Assembly: GCF_900005615.1 (NCBI RefSeq) | Contig: NZ_LN832559.1 | Coordinates: 2,805,001 to 2,869,000, forward strand | Length of the DNA stretch: 64,000 bases | Source of the DNA: Paracoccus aminovorans | Lineage (GTDB): Bacteria > Pseudomonadota > Alphaproteobacteria > Rhodobacterales > Rhodobacteraceae | Direction: 5' to 3' | In this document: positions 12,242 to 22,367 of the stretch, piece by piece | Layout of the letters: each line of letters begins with the position of its first letter | Numbering within the stretch: position 1 is the stretch's first letter | Notes under the pieces: generated by a model | Databases searched by the model: none | The model's input: only the letters and a program-made list of their open reading frames with translations | Told to the model about the DNA's origin: nothing | Program-made: the position numbers and the translations under genes

Positions 12242-12835
12242 ATGCTGACCCTATACCACGCCCCGAAAAGCCGCTCGTCCAGCGTGCTCGTGCTGTTGAA
12301 GGAACTCGACGCGCTCGACCGGGTGCAGATCCGCAAGGTCGATATCCCGCGTCAGGACGGCAGCGGCGCCCGCGATCCCGCCAACCCGCACCCCGAGGGC
12401 AAGGTGCCCTACCTGACCAACGGCCAGGACCATGTCCGCGAACGCGGCGCGATCATGCTCTACCTGACCGACCTGTTCCCCGAGGCCGGGCTGGGTCCCC
12501 TGCCCGGCGACCCCGCGCGCGGGCAATACCTGGGCTGGCTCAGCTGGTATCAGGGCGTGCTGGAACCGGTGGCGATCCTGAACTTCTTCAAGATCGAGCA
12601 TCCGGCGCTGCAAGCCACCTTCCGCGACTACGACACCGCGATCCGGCGGCTCGAAGAGGTGCTGGCGAAGCAGCCCTTTCTGCTGGGCGAGCGGTTCTCG
12701 GCCGCCGACCTGCTGATCGCCTCGCCCTTCATCTTCTTCGGCGAGGGCATGCCGCGCCCGCCGGTGGTGGAGGCATGGGTCAGCCGGGTTCAGTCGCGGC
12801 CGTCGATGGCATGGGCCCGCGATTTCGACGGCTGA
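12242..12835 (+). CDS. Glutathione S-transferase family protein
   Basis: A 197-residue two-domain protein with a thioredoxin-like N-terminal half (LTLYHAPKSRSSSVLVLLKEL; GKVPYLTNG with the cis-Pro) and an all-alpha C-terminal half (LGERFSAADLLIASPF, the N-capping box region). A strong AGGAGG precedes ATG 12242. It probably conjugates or reduces electrophiles with glutathione in the cytoplasm; substrate unknown. Its end overlaps the convergent exporter gene by 46 nt. Confidence 0.9.
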   Translation: MLTLYHAPKSRSSSVLVLLKELDALDRVQIRKVDIPRQDGSGARDPANPHPEGKVPYLTNGQDHVRERGAIMLYLTDLFPEAGLGPLPGDPARGQYLGWLSWYQGVLEPVAILNFFKIEHPALQATFRDYDTAIRRLEEVLAKQPFLLGERFSAADLLIASPFIFFGEGMPRPPVVEAWVSRVQSRPSMAWARDFDG

Positions 12836-13713
12836 GCCGGGCCGCCGGCGGGCAGCCGCGCCAGCTGGACCATCAGGATGCCGGCCGCCACCACCGCCGC
12901 GCCCAGCACATCGGCGGCGCCGAAGCGTTCGCCAAGCAGCACGGCGGCGATGACGACGCCGAAGATCGGCGACAGGAAATGAAAGGTCGCCGCCCGCACC
13001 GCGCCGACGCGGTTGACCAGCAGGAACCACAGCCAGGTCGCGCCGATGCCGGGCACCAGAACGGTATAGAGAAAGGCGCCGACCAGGCCGGGGCTCCAAT
13101 GCACCGGGCGGCTCCACTCCATCGCCGCGGCGGGCAGCAGCAGCGCCAGCGCCCCCACCGCCATCTGCAGGCCGACGATCATCATCATGTTGCGGCTGCC
13201 CCCGGCCCCGCGTGCGGCCAGCGTCGCCAGGGTCAGCGCCACCACGCCGATCAGGCACAGCACCAGCCCGGGAATGTCCAGCCCGTGGCGCAGCCGCACG
13301 CCCATGATCAGGCCCACGCCCAGGATGCCGGCGACCAGCCCGGCCACGGCCATGGGACGCAGCCGCTCGCCAAGGACCAGCCAGCCCAGCAGGGCCACCA
13401 GAAGCGGCATCATCGAGGCGATGATCGCCGCGGCCGAGGCCTCGACATGCTGCATGGCGACCCAGTTCAACCCCAGGTAAAGCGCGTTCTGGCACATACC
13501 GAAAATCACCACCGTGCGCCATTCCGCCCGGCCGAGTCGCCAGCTTTCCCCCATGGCGCGGGCCAGCGGAATCGCCACCAGGGCCGACAGGGCAAAGCGG
13601 ATCACCAGCGCCGTCAGCGGCGGCGCGGCCAGCACGATCATGCGGGTGGTGGTAAAGGCCGAGGCCCAGGCCAGCGCGAAACCGACCCCCATCAGGATGG
13701 CTTTCAGGTCCAT
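12790..13713 (-). CDS. DMT-superfamily exporter (EamA, RhaT-like)
   Basis: A 307-residue inner-membrane protein with about ten hydrophobic helices in two EamA repeats (residues about 5-135 and 150-290). The start at ATG 13713 is preferred over one 19 codons upstream because AGGAAG sits before it and the first helix then begins at once. The family exports small metabolites such as amino acids; substrate cannot be read from sequence. The final 46 nt overlap the convergent transferase gene. Confidence 0.88.
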   Translation of the reverse strand: MDLKAILMGVGFALAWASAFTTTRMIVLAAPPLTALVIRFALSALVAIPLARAMGESWRLGRAEWRTVVIFGMCQNALYLGLNWVAMQHVEASAAAIIASMMPLLVALLGWLVLGERLRPMAVAGLVAGILGVGLIMGVRLRHGLDIPGLVLCLIGVVALTLATLAARGAGGSRNMMMIVGLQMAVGALALLLPAAAMEWSRPVHWSPGLVGAFLYTVLVPGIGATWLWFLLVNRVGAVRAATFHFLSPIFGVVIAAVLLGERFGAADVLGAAVVAAGILMVQLARLPAGGPAQPSKSRAHAIDGRD

Positions 13714-13856
13714 GGCGCTTCCTTTCCCTGCCCGCCCCCCTTGGGCTAGCAGATCGCGCCGCCGGTGCAAGCGCGGCCGGCCTTCACCGTCGGCCCGATA
13801 CCCATGCCCAGCGCGCGCGGGGTTCCGGAACCCGCGGATCGGGCGAAAACGAAGAA

Positions 13857-13881
13857 GGGCCGCGCTCTCCTTGCGCGGCCC
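13857..13881 (-). terminator. Rho-independent-like terminator of hupB
   Basis: A perfect 9-bp GC stem (13857-13865 with 13873-13881). Read on the minus strand it lies 22 nt after the HU stop codon and is followed by a CTTCTTCGTTTT tract. Confidence 0.8.
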
Positions 13882-13903
13882 CTCCTGACACGAACGCCCG
13901 GTT

Positions 13904-14203
13904 TCAGGCGTTCACGCTGTCTTTCAGCGCCTTGGCGATGGTGACCTTGACCACCTTGTCGGCAGGCTTCGTCATCATTTCCTGGGTCTGCGGGTTGCGG
14001 ACCTGACGTTCGGGGCGGGCGCGGCAGGCAACCTTGCCGATACCCGGCAGGGTGACGGCGCCACCTTCGGCAACAGTGCGCGACACGACGGCCGACAGCG
14101 CATCCAGAGCCGCCGCTGCGGTCTTCTTGTCGCTGCCCATTTCATCGGCCAGCGTGGCGACGAGCTGAGTCTTGGTCATCGGTTTAGAAGCGGCCTGAGC
14201 CAT
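13904..14203 (-). CDS. hup: HU family DNA-binding protein
   Basis: A 99-residue nucleoid protein. It has the HU layout: helical base MTKTQLVATLADEMGSDKK, then GAVTLPGIGKV and the DNA-binding arm RARPERQVRNPQT, with the closing KVTIAKALKD. A short N-terminal extension rich in Ala precedes the canonical start. Monocistronic, with its own terminator. Purine-rich GAGGAGACAGAAC is placed as a ribosome site. Confidence 0.93.
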   Translation of the reverse strand: MAQAASKPMTKTQLVATLADEMGSDKKTAAAALDALSAVVSRTVAEGGAVTLPGIGKVACRARPERQVRNPQTQEMMTKPADKVVKVTIAKALKDSVNA

Positions 14204-14354
14204 GTTCTGTCTCCTCGTTGTTCCCCGTTCGGGAAATTTTCGGACGCCACAGTGGCGGCACGAAAGTCGCTACACAAGGTTTTTGCGCGCAGATCAAGCG
14301 TTTTCCTGTGTTTTCGGGCCGCGGACGTAGCGAAAATACCCGAAAACCGGCCTG

Positions 14355-15839
14355 TCAGAGGAAAGCGGTCTCGTTGAACGACCGCAACTTCCGCGAGTGG
14401 ATGCGCTCCAGCGGCGTGGCGCGCAGCTTTTCCATCGCCCGGACTCCGATCAGCAGATGGTTCGCGACCTGGGTGCGATAGAAATCCGTGGCCATGCCGG
14501 GCAGCTTCAACTCGCCATGCAGCGGCTTGTCCGACACGCAGAGCAGCGTGCCATAGGGCACCCGGAAGCGGAACCCGTTCGCGGCGATGGTGGCGCTTTC
14601 CATGTCCAGCGCGACGGCGCGCGACTGCGACAGCCGCTGGACGGGGCCGGACTGGTCGCGCAGTTCCCAGTTGCGGTTGTCGATCGTCGCCACCGTGCCG
14701 GTGCGCATGATCGCCTTGAGGTCGTAGCCGTCCAGCTGCGTGACCTCGGCCACCGCCTCTTGCAGCGCCACCTGCACCTCGGCCAGAGCCGGGATCGGCA
14801 CCCAGACCGGCAGGTCGTCGTCAAGCACGTGATCCTCGCGCAGATAGGCATGGGCCAGGACGAAATCGCCCAGCGACTGCGAATTGCGCAGCCCGGCGCA
14901 ATGGCCGACCATCAGCCAGGCGTGAGGCCGCAGCACGGCGATATGGTCGGTCGCGGTTTTCGCATTGGACGGCCCGACGCCGATGTTCACCAGGGTGATG
15001 CCGTCGCCGTCCGGGCGTTTCAGGTGATAGGCCGGCATCTGCGGCATCTTGGCGCCGGTGGCGATGATGTCCTCGGGCCGCTCCAGCACCTGGTTCCACG
15101 GCGCGATGAAGGCGGTATAGCCCGACTCGGGGTCGGACAGCGCGCGGCGGGCGAAACCCTCGAACTCGTCGACGTAGAACTGGTAGTTCGTGAACATCAC
15201 GAAGTTCTGGAAATGCTCGGGCAGGGTCGCGGTGTAATGCGACAGCCGCGCCAGCGAATAATCCACCCGCTGCGCGGTAAAGGGCGCCAGCGGCTGGCTG
15301 CCGTCCGGGTTCAGCCCCGCGGTGCCGTTGACGATGTCGTCGTTCATCGTGTTCAGGTCCGGCACGTCGAAGACGTCGCGCAGGGAATAGTTCAGCACGC
15401 CTTCCTGCGGCACGTTCAGGTCGCTTTGCGTCGCCACGGCGAAATGCACCGGCATCGGCGTGCCGCTGTCGGCGACCGAGACCGGGACGCCGTGGTTCTT
15501 CATCAACAGCCCGATCTGCTCGGTCAGGTAGCCGCGGAACAGGTCGGGCCGGGTGATCGAGGTGGCATAGACCCCGGGCAGCGCGACATGGCCGAAGGAC
15601 AGCCGCGAATCCGTCTTGGAATGCACCGGCACCCGCAGCCGCAGCTCGGGGTAGAAGGCGCGATAGCGCGCCTGCGGCCGGGCGCCCTGCAACGTGGCGA
15701 CGAAGCGCTCCAGCAGGAAATGCGAGGCGCGTTCGTAAAGTTCGATCAGCCGCGCGACGGCGGCGGCGGGGTCGTCGAAGGACTGCCGCTCGGCGGGTTC
15801 GGGCGTTTCCAGGGGAAGGGTCCGGCGGTCGGTCGTCAT
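14355..15839 (-). CDS. amn: AMP nucleosidase
   Basis: A 494-residue enzyme that splits AMP into adenine and ribose 5-phosphate. The N-terminal 180 residues match the AMP nucleosidase regulatory domain ([18 protein letters not shown]); the C-terminal nucleoside phosphorylase fold has [31 protein letters not shown] and the closing [14 protein letters not shown]. Start ATG 15839 gives the family length; a far longer upstream extension lacks a ribosome site and runs antisense through the next genes. Divergent from the flavin oxidoreductase. Confidence 0.92.
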   Translation of the reverse strand: MTTDRRTLPLETPEPAERQSFDDPAAAVARLIELYERASHFLLERFVATLQGARPQARYRAFYPELRLRVPVHSKTDSRLSFGHVALPGVYATSITRPDLFRGYLTEQIGLLMKNHGVPVSVADSGTPMPVHFAVATQSDLNVPQEGVLNYSLRDVFDVPDLNTMNDDIVNGTAGLNPDGSQPLAPFTAQRVDYSLARLSHYTATLPEHFQNFVMFTNYQFYVDEFEGFARRALSDPESGYTAFIAPWNQVLERPEDIIATGAKMPQMPAYHLKRPDGDGITLVNIGVGPSNAKTATDHIAVLRPHAWLMVGHCAGLRNSQSLGDFVLAHAYLREDHVLDDDLPVWVPIPALAEVQVALQEAVAEVTQLDGYDLKAIMRTGTVATIDNRNWELRDQSGPVQRLSQSRAVALDMESATIAANGFRFRVPYGTLLCVSDKPLHGELKLPGMATDFYRTQVANHLLIGVRAMEKLRATPLERIHSRKLRSFNETAFL

Positions 15840-15935
15840 GCGCGCTCTCCAATTTGGCGCCAGAGTGCCAGCGCCGCCCGGCACTGGCAAGCGGCTGGCC
15901 CAGTGCCTATCTGGGGAGACAAAGGAGTGATCCGC

Positions 15936-16922
15936 ATGGAATTTTCCGTTCTCGATCTTGCCGTCGTCGCCGAAGGCGCGGACGCCCGGCAGGCCATCGC
16001 CAATTCGGTTTCGCTGGCCCAGGCCGCCGAGGGCTGGGGCTACAAGCGCTTCTGGCTGGCCGAGCATCACAACATGCCCGGCATCGCCAGCGCCGCGACG
16101 GCGGTACTGATCGGCCATGTCGCCGAACATACGCAGACGATCCGCGTCGGCGCCGGCGGCGTCATGCTGCCCAATCACGCGCCGCTGGCGATTGCCGAAC
16201 AATTCGGCACCTTGGCGACGATCCATGGCGACCGCATCGACCTGGGCCTGGGCCGCGCGCCCGGCGGCGACGGTGCCGTCATGCATGCGCTGCGCCGCGC
16301 CATGCAGCGCAACGACGATTTCCCGAACGACGTGGTCGAGCTGATGCGCTATCTGGGCACGCCGCGCCCCGGCGCCCCGGTCGCGGCCCATCCGGGCGAG
16401 GGCACGAATGTGCCGGTCTGGATCCTGGGCTCGTCGCTTTACGGCGCCAGCCTCGCCGCCGTGCTGGGCCTGCCCTATGCCTTTGCCAGCCATTTCGCGC
16501 CCGGCGACCTGGAGCAGGCGGTCGGGCTGTACCGCGAGCGGTTCGAGGCGACCGAGTTCGGCACCCGCCCGCGCTTCATGCTGGCGGTGAACGTCATCGC
16601 CGCCGACACCGACGCCGAGGCGCAGCGGCTGCGCAGCAGCCAGATGATTTCCTTTGCCCGGCTGCGCACCGGCATGCCGGGGCTGCTGCCGCCGCCGGTC
16701 GACGACATCCATGACGCGGTGCCGGCCGCGGTGCTGCCGATGGTCGAGCACGCGCTGTCGGTCAGCGCCGTCGGCGCGCCCCAGACGGTCGCCACGCAGC
16801 TGGACGCGCTGATCGCGACATACCGCCCGGACGAGTTGATCCTGGTTGGGAACATCTACGACCAGGCGGCGCGACACCGCTCCTTCGCCATCGCGGCCGA
16901 GATCCTGCGGGGCCGGGCGTGA
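15936..16922 (+). CDS. LLM-class flavin-dependent oxidoreductase
   Basis: A 328-residue TIM-barrel flavoprotein of the luciferase-like monooxygenase group. [35 protein letters not shown] and [10 protein letters not shown] are characteristic of the YhbW-like branch, which uses FMN/FMNH2. AAAGGAG precedes ATG 15936. Substrate unknown. Its stop overlaps the next gene's GTG start, so the pair is coupled. Confidence 0.9.
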   Translation: MEFSVLDLAVVAEGADARQAIANSVSLAQAAEGWGYKRFWLAEHHNMPGIASAATAVLIGHVAEHTQTIRVGAGGVMLPNHAPLAIAEQFGTLATIHGDRIDLGLGRAPGGDGAVMHALRRAMQRNDDFPNDVVELMRYLGTPRPGAPVAAHPGEGTNVPVWILGSSLYGASLAAVLGLPYAFASHFAPGDLEQAVGLYRERFEATEFGTRPRFMLAVNVIAADTDAEAQRLRSSQMISFARLRTGMPGLLPPPVDDIHDAVPAAVLPMVEHALSVSAVGAPQTVATQLDALIATYRPDELILVGNIYDQAARHRSFAIAAEILRGRA

Positions 16923-17776
16923 GGGTGCTGGTCTTTGGCCACGGCTATTCCGCCGGCTTCCTGACGCCGCTGCTCGTGGCCGAGGGCTGGCAGGTCGCCG
17001 GCACCACGCGCGGCGACACCGCGCGCGTGGCGGCGGCGGGGGCCGAGCCGCTGCTCTGGCCGGGGGACGAAGGCGCGGTGCGGCAAGAGATCGCGGCGGC
17101 CGATGCGATCCTGGTCTCGGTCGGGCCGGACGGCGGCGCGGACCCGGTGCTGGCGGCGTTCGGCGCCGAGATCGGGCGCGCGCGGCCGCGCTGGCTGGGC
17201 TATCTGTCCACCACCGGGGTCTATGGCGATCACGGCGGCGGCTGGGTCGATGAGGACACGCCCCTGACCCCATCCACACGGCGCGGGCGCGAGCGGGTCG
17301 CTGCCGAGCAGGGCTGGCAGCGGCTGGCGGCGGAACACGGGTTGCCCCTGCACATCTTTCGCCTGGCCGGAATCTATGGCCCCGGACGCGGGCCCTTTGC
17401 CAAGCTGCGCGCCGGCACCGCGCGGCGCATCGTCAAGCCCGGGCAGATCTTTTCCCGCATCCATGCCGAGGATATCGCCCGGGTGCTGCTGGCCTCGATC
17501 AAGGCGCCCTGCCCCGGCGCGGTCTACAATGTCTGCGACGACGATCCCGCCCCGCCCGAGGCGGTGATCGGCCATGCCGCGGCCCTGCTGGGCCTGCCCC
17601 TGCCCCCGGCCGAGGATTTCGCCACGGCCGAGATGACGCCGATGGCGCGCAGCTTCTATGCCGAAAGCAAGCGCGTGACGAACACCCGCATCAAGCGCCA
17701 GCTGGGCGTCGCGCTGCGCTATCCCGACTATCGCGCCGGGCTGGTGGCGCTGGCCCGGGCCGAGGGGTTGATCTAG
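16919..17776 (+). CDS. NAD(P)-dependent epimerase/dehydratase family (extended SDR, YeeZ-like)
   Basis: A 285-residue Rossmann protein starting at GTG 16919 within the preceding stop (GTGA). The dinucleotide motif is FGHGYSAG rather than the classic GxxGxxG, a variant seen in YeeZ-type proteins. [11 protein letters not shown] holds the catalytic Tyr region, and [13 protein letters not shown] is the conserved mid segment. Function in the cell is unknown; coupling to the flavin oxidoreductase suggests a shared pathway. It overlaps the next, convergent gene by 4 nt. Confidence 0.85.
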   Translation: MRVLVFGHGYSAGFLTPLLVAEGWQVAGTTRGDTARVAAAGAEPLLWPGDEGAVRQEIAAADAILVSVGPDGGADPVLAAFGAEIGRARPRWLGYLSTTGVYGDHGGGWVDEDTPLTPSTRRGRERVAAEQGWQRLAAEHGLPLHIFRLAGIYGPGRGPFAKLRAGTARRIVKPGQIFSRIHAEDIARVLLASIKAPCPGAVYNVCDDDPAPPEAVIGHAAALLGLPLPPAEDFATAEMTPMARSFYAESKRVTNTRIKRQLGVALRYPDYRAGLVALARAEGLI

Positions 17777-18399
17777 GGCGCGATCGAGCAGCAGCCGGTC
17801 AGCATGCGCGATGGCTGGTCCTGCCCGTCCAGGATCACCGTGACCGCCAGCGCGAAGCTGCGGTCGGACATGCCGTCCGAGCACTGTTCGGGCTGCATCA
17901 CCGCGGTCAGCCGGCCCTTGTCGTCGCCGGCGATCATGCCGCGCATCGGCTCGCCCTCGATGCCGCGGTCCATGACCTTGCGCAGCGACAGCGGGCGCTC
18001 GGGCTGGTCGGGGGCGCTGAACACCAGGCCCTTCTCGACGGTCTTGAAGGACCAGAAGGGTTCGGTGCCGCTGCAGCGCAGGGTCAGCGGCAGGGCGTTC
18101 GGCTTCCAGGCCGAGGGCTGCGGCTTCAGGAAGCGCAGCGCCACCCAGCCGGTCTTTTCGCCCGCGTTCACCCGGCCCCATTTGCCCGACCCGTCGCGGG
18201 CCAGCAGTTCCACCCCCTTGGCGGTCGAGGGCAGCGTGGCGATGACCTTGGCCTTGCCATCCGGCGCCTCGCGCACGTTCAGCGTGTCCCAGGTTTCCAC
18301 CACGGTCACGTCGAAGAGATTCGGCAGATAATCCTCGGCCATGGCCGCCGCCGGAGCCGCCAGCGCCAAGCCGGCCAGAAGGGTCGTCAACAGGTTCAT
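17773..18399 (-). CDS. Exported SH3-domain protein
   Basis: A 208-residue protein with a signal peptide (LLTTLLAGLALAAPAAAMAED). An SH3_3-like domain follows, with TLNVREAPDGKAKVI and a GWVA element near residue 85. The second half (SGTEPFWSFKT, then VMQPEQCSDGMSD with paired Cys) resembles the COG3650-type domain of periplasmic proteins. Likely envelope-located; partner unknown. Confidence 0.75.
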   Translation of the reverse strand: MNLLTTLLAGLALAAPAAAMAEDYLPNLFDVTVVETWDTLNVREAPDGKAKVIATLPSTAKGVELLARDGSGKWGRVNAGEKTGWVALRFLKPQPSAWKPNALPLTLRCSGTEPFWSFKTVEKGLVFSAPDQPERPLSLRKVMDRGIEGEPMRGMIAGDDKGRLTAVMQPEQCSDGMSDRSFALAVTVILDGQDQPSRMLTGCCSIAP

Positions 18400-18415
18400 G
18401 GGGGCACCGTGTCGG

Positions 18416-19321
18416 TCAGGTTACATCGAAGAAATTAGCATCAATCGAACGCAGGACATAGGTCTTGTCGATGCGCACGCCGACGCCGTGGTCGATCATC
18501 AGCCGCGCCAGGCGGGCGCCGTCGATCAGCACCACCCGCTGCTGGACGCGGCGGACATAGTCCCGCGCGTCCTTGCTAAAGGACGAGGTGGTGACGAAAA
18601 CGCCCTTGGTGGCGCTTTCGCCGGTCATCGAGCCGATGAAGGCCTGAAGCGCCGGGCGGCCGATGGTATTCTCGGGCGCGTAACGCTTGGCCTGGATATA
18701 GACGGCGTCGAGGCCCAGCTTGTCCTCGTTCACCACGCCGTCGATGCCGCCGTCGCCGGATCTGCCGATGGCCTGCCCCATCTCGGCCCGGCCATCGCCA
18801 TAGCCCATGGCGAGCAGCAATTCGACGATCAGAAGCTCGAAACGGGCGGGGGTGAGGGAGAGAACCTGTTCCAGCAGGTCTTCCGCCAAGGCTTCACTGA
18901 TTTCCTGATAAGCCGCTTCGATCGTCTCGACGGGCGGCAGTGAAGACTCGACCACTCGATCCACCTCTATGACCGCAGCCAGGCCAGCCCCCTCCTCCCG
19001 CTCGGCGATAAGAGCGTTGAGATAGTTCTTGTCAACGTGCGCACCTGAGCGCGCCACAGCTTGGCCTTGCGGCGAAAGTTCATAGACACCGCGCTTCGGG
19101 CGTACGACGAGCCCCGCCTTCATCAAGCGGAAAATGGCCCAATCGGCACGGTCGACAACGCGGGTTCTTGTACCGCTGGGTATCAATTCGGCCATCTGAT
19201 CTTGGCTGAGGCCATATCGCTTCTGAATGCCCACCGCGCATTCCTTGGCATTGGTCGCCCCAGCAGCCAAGAGTTCCAGACACGGCCGAAACAGCTCATA
19301 CATCGAAGGAATTTCGCTCAC
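18416..19321 (-). CDS. mrr: Mrr-like restriction endonuclease
   Basis: A 301-residue protein, close in length to E. coli Mrr. An N-terminal winged-helix Mrr_N domain (about residues 5-95) precedes a PD-(D/E)XK nuclease domain with GDGGIDGVV and the catalytic QAKRY motif. Mrr enzymes cut DNA carrying foreign methylation (type IV restriction). No methyltransferase is adjacent. The start codon overlaps the dxs stop by 4 nt (ATGA), an odd place for a defence gene since it would be expressed with an essential isoprenoid gene. Confidence 0.85.
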   Translation of the reverse strand: MSEIPSMYELFRPCLELLAAGATNAKECAVGIQKRYGLSQDQMAELIPSGTRTRVVDRADWAIFRLMKAGLVVRPKRGVYELSPQGQAVARSGAHVDKNYLNALIAEREEGAGLAAVIEVDRVVESSLPPVETIEAAYQEISEALAEDLLEQVLSLTPARFELLIVELLLAMGYGDGRAEMGQAIGRSGDGGIDGVVNEDKLGLDAVYIQAKRYAPENTIGRPALQAFIGSMTGESATKGVFVTTSSFSKDARDYVRRVQQRVVLIDGARLARLMIDHGVGVRIDKTYVLRSIDANFFDVT

Positions 19322-21243
19322 GCCCGTTTTTCCCCAATCTGGGCGACGCCGAGGACTTCCAGCACCTTGGCTTCGATGTCGGGCGCCGACATGCGGGCGC
19401 AGCGATACATGGCCTCGGGGCTGGCGTGGTCGATGAAGGTGTCTGGAAGCACCATCTGGCGGAAGCGCAGCCCGCCGTCGAACACGCCCTCGTCGGACAG
19501 CAGCTGCGCCACCAGCGAGCCGAAGCCGCCGACGGCGCCCTCTTCGATGGTGATCAGCGCCTCATGCGTGCGCGCAAGGCGCAGGATCGTCTCGCGATCC
19601 AGGGGCTTCGCGAAGCGCGCATCGACCACCGTCGGCGTGACGCCGCGCGCCGCCAGGGCCTCGCGGGCGCGCATCACCTCGGCGAGGCGCGTGCCGAAGG
19701 ACAGGATCGCGACGCGCTTGCCCTCGCAGATGACGCGGGCCTTGCCGATCTCCAACGGAATGCCGCGCTCGGGCATCTCGACGCCCATGCCCTCGCCGCG
19801 CGGATAGCGGAAGGCGATGGGGCCGTCGTCATGGGCGGCGGCGGTGGCGACCATATGCACCAGCTCGGCCTCGTCGGCGGCGGCCATCACCACGAAGCCG
19901 GGGAGGTTTGCGAGGAAGGCGATGTCATAAGCACCGGCATGGGTCGCGCCATCGGCGCCGACCAGCCCGGCGCGGTCGATGGCAAAGCGCACCGGCAGCC
20001 GCTGGATCGCCACGTCATGCACGACCTGGTCGTAGCCGCGCTGCAAAAAGGTCGAATAGAGCGCACAGAAGGGCTTCATCCCGCCTGCAGCCAGCCCGGC
20101 CGAGAAGGTCACGGCATGTTGTTCCGCAATGCCCACGTCGAAGCAGCGGCGCGGGAAACGCTCGGCGAACAGGTTCAGCCCGGTGCCGTCCGGCATGGCG
20201 GCAGTCACGGCGACGATCTTGTCGTCGCGGCTGGCCTGGTCGACCAGGGCGCGGGCAAAGACCGAGGTATAGCTCGGCGCATTCGATTTCGCCTTGGCCT
20301 GGGTGCCGGTCGCCACGTCGAATTTGGCGGTGGCATGGCCCTTGTCTGCGGCGCGCTCGGCGGGGGCATAGCCCTTGCCCTTTTTCGTCACCGCATGGAT
20401 CAGCACCGGACCGTCGGCGCGGGCCTTGACCGTGCGCAGAAGCGGCAGAAGCTGGTCGAGGTCGTGGCCGTCGACCGGGCCGATATAGGAAAAGCCCAGC
20501 TCCTCGAACAGCGTACCGCCCACGGTCATGCCCTTCAGCATCTCCTTGGCGCGCTTGGCACCCTCTTGCATCGGGCCGGGCAGCAGGCTGACGGCGCCCT
20601 TGGCGGCGGCCTTGAGATCCTGGAACGGGCCGCCGGTATAGAGCCGCGTCAGATAGGTCGAAAGCGCCCCGGTCGGGGGCGCGATGGACATCTCGTTGTC
20701 GTTCAGCACCACGAACAGCCGCTTGCCCAGGTGGCCCGCGTTGTTCAGCGCCTCGAAGGCCATGCCGGCGCTCATGGCGCCGTCGCCGATCACCGCCACG
20801 GCGTCGCCCGGATCGCCGCCCAGTTCCCGCGCCATGGCAAAGCCCACGGCCGCGCTGATCGAGGTCGAACTGTGGCCGGCCCCGAACGGGTCATAGGCGC
20901 TTTCGCTGCGCTTGGTAAACCCGGACAGCCCGCCCTCGGTCCGCAGGGTGCGGATGCGGTCGCGACGCCCGGTCAGGATCTTGTGCGGATAGCACTGGTG
21001 GCCGACGTCCCAGATGATCTTGTCGCGCGGCGCGTCAAAGACGGCGTGCAGCGCCACGGTCAACTCGACAACGCCCAGGCCGGCGCCCAGGTGGCCGCCG
21101 GTGACGGAGACCGCGCTGATTGTCTCGGCCCGCAATTCCTCGGCCAGCTGCCGCAATTCGCGATCCGTCAGCGCCTTCAGGTCCGAGGGCAGGGTCACCC
21201 GGTCCAGAACCGGAGTCGCGGGGCGGTGATCGTCTTGGGTCAT
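19318..21243 (-). CDS. dxs: 1-deoxy-D-xylulose-5-phosphate synthase
   Basis: A 641-residue thiamine diphosphate enzyme that joins pyruvate and glyceraldehyde 3-phosphate in the first step of the MEP isoprenoid route. [17 protein letters not shown] and [15 protein letters not shown] mark the N-terminus; [16 protein letters not shown] is the TPP-binding GDG motif; [17 protein letters not shown] carries the catalytic Glu. It follows ispA by 24 nt and is followed by the overlapping mrr-like gene. Confidence 0.97.
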   Translation of the reverse strand: MTQDDHRPATPVLDRVTLPSDLKALTDRELRQLAEELRAETISAVSVTGGHLGAGLGVVELTVALHAVFDAPRDKIIWDVGHQCYPHKILTGRRDRIRTLRTEGGLSGFTKRSESAYDPFGAGHSSTSISAAVGFAMARELGGDPGDAVAVIGDGAMSAGMAFEALNNAGHLGKRLFVVLNDNEMSIAPPTGALSTYLTRLYTGGPFQDLKAAAKGAVSLLPGPMQEGAKRAKEMLKGMTVGGTLFEELGFSYIGPVDGHDLDQLLPLLRTVKARADGPVLIHAVTKKGKGYAPAERAADKGHATAKFDVATGTQAKAKSNAPSYTSVFARALVDQASRDDKIVAVTAAMPDGTGLNLFAERFPRRCFDVGIAEQHAVTFSAGLAAGGMKPFCALYSTFLQRGYDQVVHDVAIQRLPVRFAIDRAGLVGADGATHAGAYDIAFLANLPGFVVMAAADEAELVHMVATAAAHDDGPIAFRYPRGEGMGVEMPERGIPLEIGKARVICEGKRVAILSFGTRLAEVMRAREALAARGVTPTVVDARFAKPLDRETILRLARTHEALITIEEGAVGGFGSLVAQLLSDEGVFDGGLRFRQMVLPDTFIDHASPEAMYRCARMSAPDIEAKVLEVLGVAQIGEKRA

Positions 21244-21267
21244 GGCTTGCCCCTTTCCGGGCGGGCT

Positions 21268-22131
21268 TCAGGCGTCGCGTTCGATAACGAAACGCGCAAG
21301 CTGTCGCAAGTTTCCGGCGAGCTCGCCATAGGGGTCCAGCGCCGCCTCGGCATGACGCGCCAGCTTGCGGGCCTTGTCCCGCGCGCCGTCGAGCCCCAAA
21401 AGCGACACGAAGGTCGCCTTGTTGGCGGCGCTGTCCTTGCCGGTGCGCTTGCCGGTTTCTTCCTCGTTGCCGGTCACGTCCAGGATGTCGTCCTGGATCT
21501 GGAAGGCCAGGCCCAGGTTCTTGGCATAGTCGGCCAGGGGCGCCGCATCCTCGCCCGCCATCACCGCCCCCGCCGTGGCCGAGAACTGGATCAGCGCGCC
21601 GGTCTTGGCCCCCTGCAGGCGCTTGATCGCGACGATGTCCAGAGGCTCCAGCGCGGTCTCGGCGGCGATGTCCAGCGCCTGGCCCCAGACCATGCCGCGC
21701 GCGCCGATGGCCTCGGACAGCCCATGCACCAGCGCCAGCCGCACCTCGGCCGAGCCGACCGCCGGATCGGTCAACAGCCCGAAGGCCAGCGATTGCAGCG
21801 CGTCACCGGCCAGGATCGCCGTCGCCTCGGACCATTGCACATGCACGGTGGGCAGGCCGCGGCGCAGGTCGTCGTCATCCATCGCCGGCAGGTCGTCATG
21901 GACCAGGCTATAGGCATGCAGCGCCTCGACCGCCGCCGCGACCGGCAACGATTCCCGGTCGCGCAGGCCGAACAGCCGGGCTGATTCCATCACCAGCAGC
22001 GCGCGGATGCGCTTGCCGCCGATGCAGGCATAGCGCATCGCGTCGGCCAGGTCGCCCGAAGGCAGGCCGGCCATGGCCTCTTGCAGCGCGGCCTGGACCT
22101 GCGCCTTCACATCCTCAAGGCGGTCCTGCAT
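21268..22131 (-). CDS. ispA: Polyprenyl (farnesyl/geranyl) diphosphate synthase
   Basis: A 287-residue trans-prenyltransferase. The first Asp-rich motif is HDDLPAMDDDDLRRG and the second is QIQDDILD, both binding Mg-diphosphate. Length and sequence fit the IspA class making C10/C15 diphosphates. ATG 22131 overlaps the xseB stop (TGATG); a GTG one codon earlier is the alternative. Placed between xseB and dxs, the usual order. Confidence 0.95.
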   Translation of the reverse strand: MQDRLEDVKAQVQAALQEAMAGLPSGDLADAMRYACIGGKRIRALLVMESARLFGLRDRESLPVAAAVEALHAYSLVHDDLPAMDDDDLRRGLPTVHVQWSEATAILAGDALQSLAFGLLTDPAVGSAEVRLALVHGLSEAIGARGMVWGQALDIAAETALEPLDIVAIKRLQGAKTGALIQFSATAGAVMAGEDAAPLADYAKNLGLAFQIQDDILDVTGNEEETGKRTGKDSAANKATFVSLLGLDGARDKARKLARHAEAALDPYGELAGNLRQLARFVIERDA

Positions 22132-22367
22132 CACAGCCCCTCGACCGGCACGGTCCCGGTCGGCTGGCCGCCGGCGGCCAGGGTGATCTTCTCGACCCGC
22201 TCCTCGGCGGCGCGCAGCACCTTGTCGCAATGCGCGCGCAGCTTGGCGCCGCGTTCGTAAAGCGCGATGGATTCCTCCAAGGTGGCCTCGCCATGCTCCA
22301 GCCGGCCGACCGTGGCCTCAAGCTCTTTCATCGCCTCTTCAAAGGACATGTTCTCGATCTCGGTCAC
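22131..22367 (-). CDS. xseB: Exodeoxyribonuclease VII small subunit
   Basis: A 78-residue helical protein with MSFEEAMKELEATVGRLE and LEESIALYERGAKLRAHC, the conserved XseB core. It binds the large subunit XseA, which is not in this window, to form a single-strand exonuclease. Overlaps the upstream amidohydrolase by 4 nt and ispA by 1 nt. Confidence 0.95.
   Translation of the reverse strand: MTEIENMSFEEAMKELEATVGRLEHGEATLEESIALYERGAKLRAHCDKVLRAAEERVEKITLAAGGQPTGTVPVEGL

Noticed and set aside
21244..21267. Thiamine riboswitch before dxs
   Set aside because: The gap to ispA is only 24 nt; no room for one and no THI-box bases seen.
19426..21984. Long plus-strand frame opposite dxs and ispA
   Set aside because: Low-complexity antisense translation without ribosome site; dxs and ispA are certain on the other strand.
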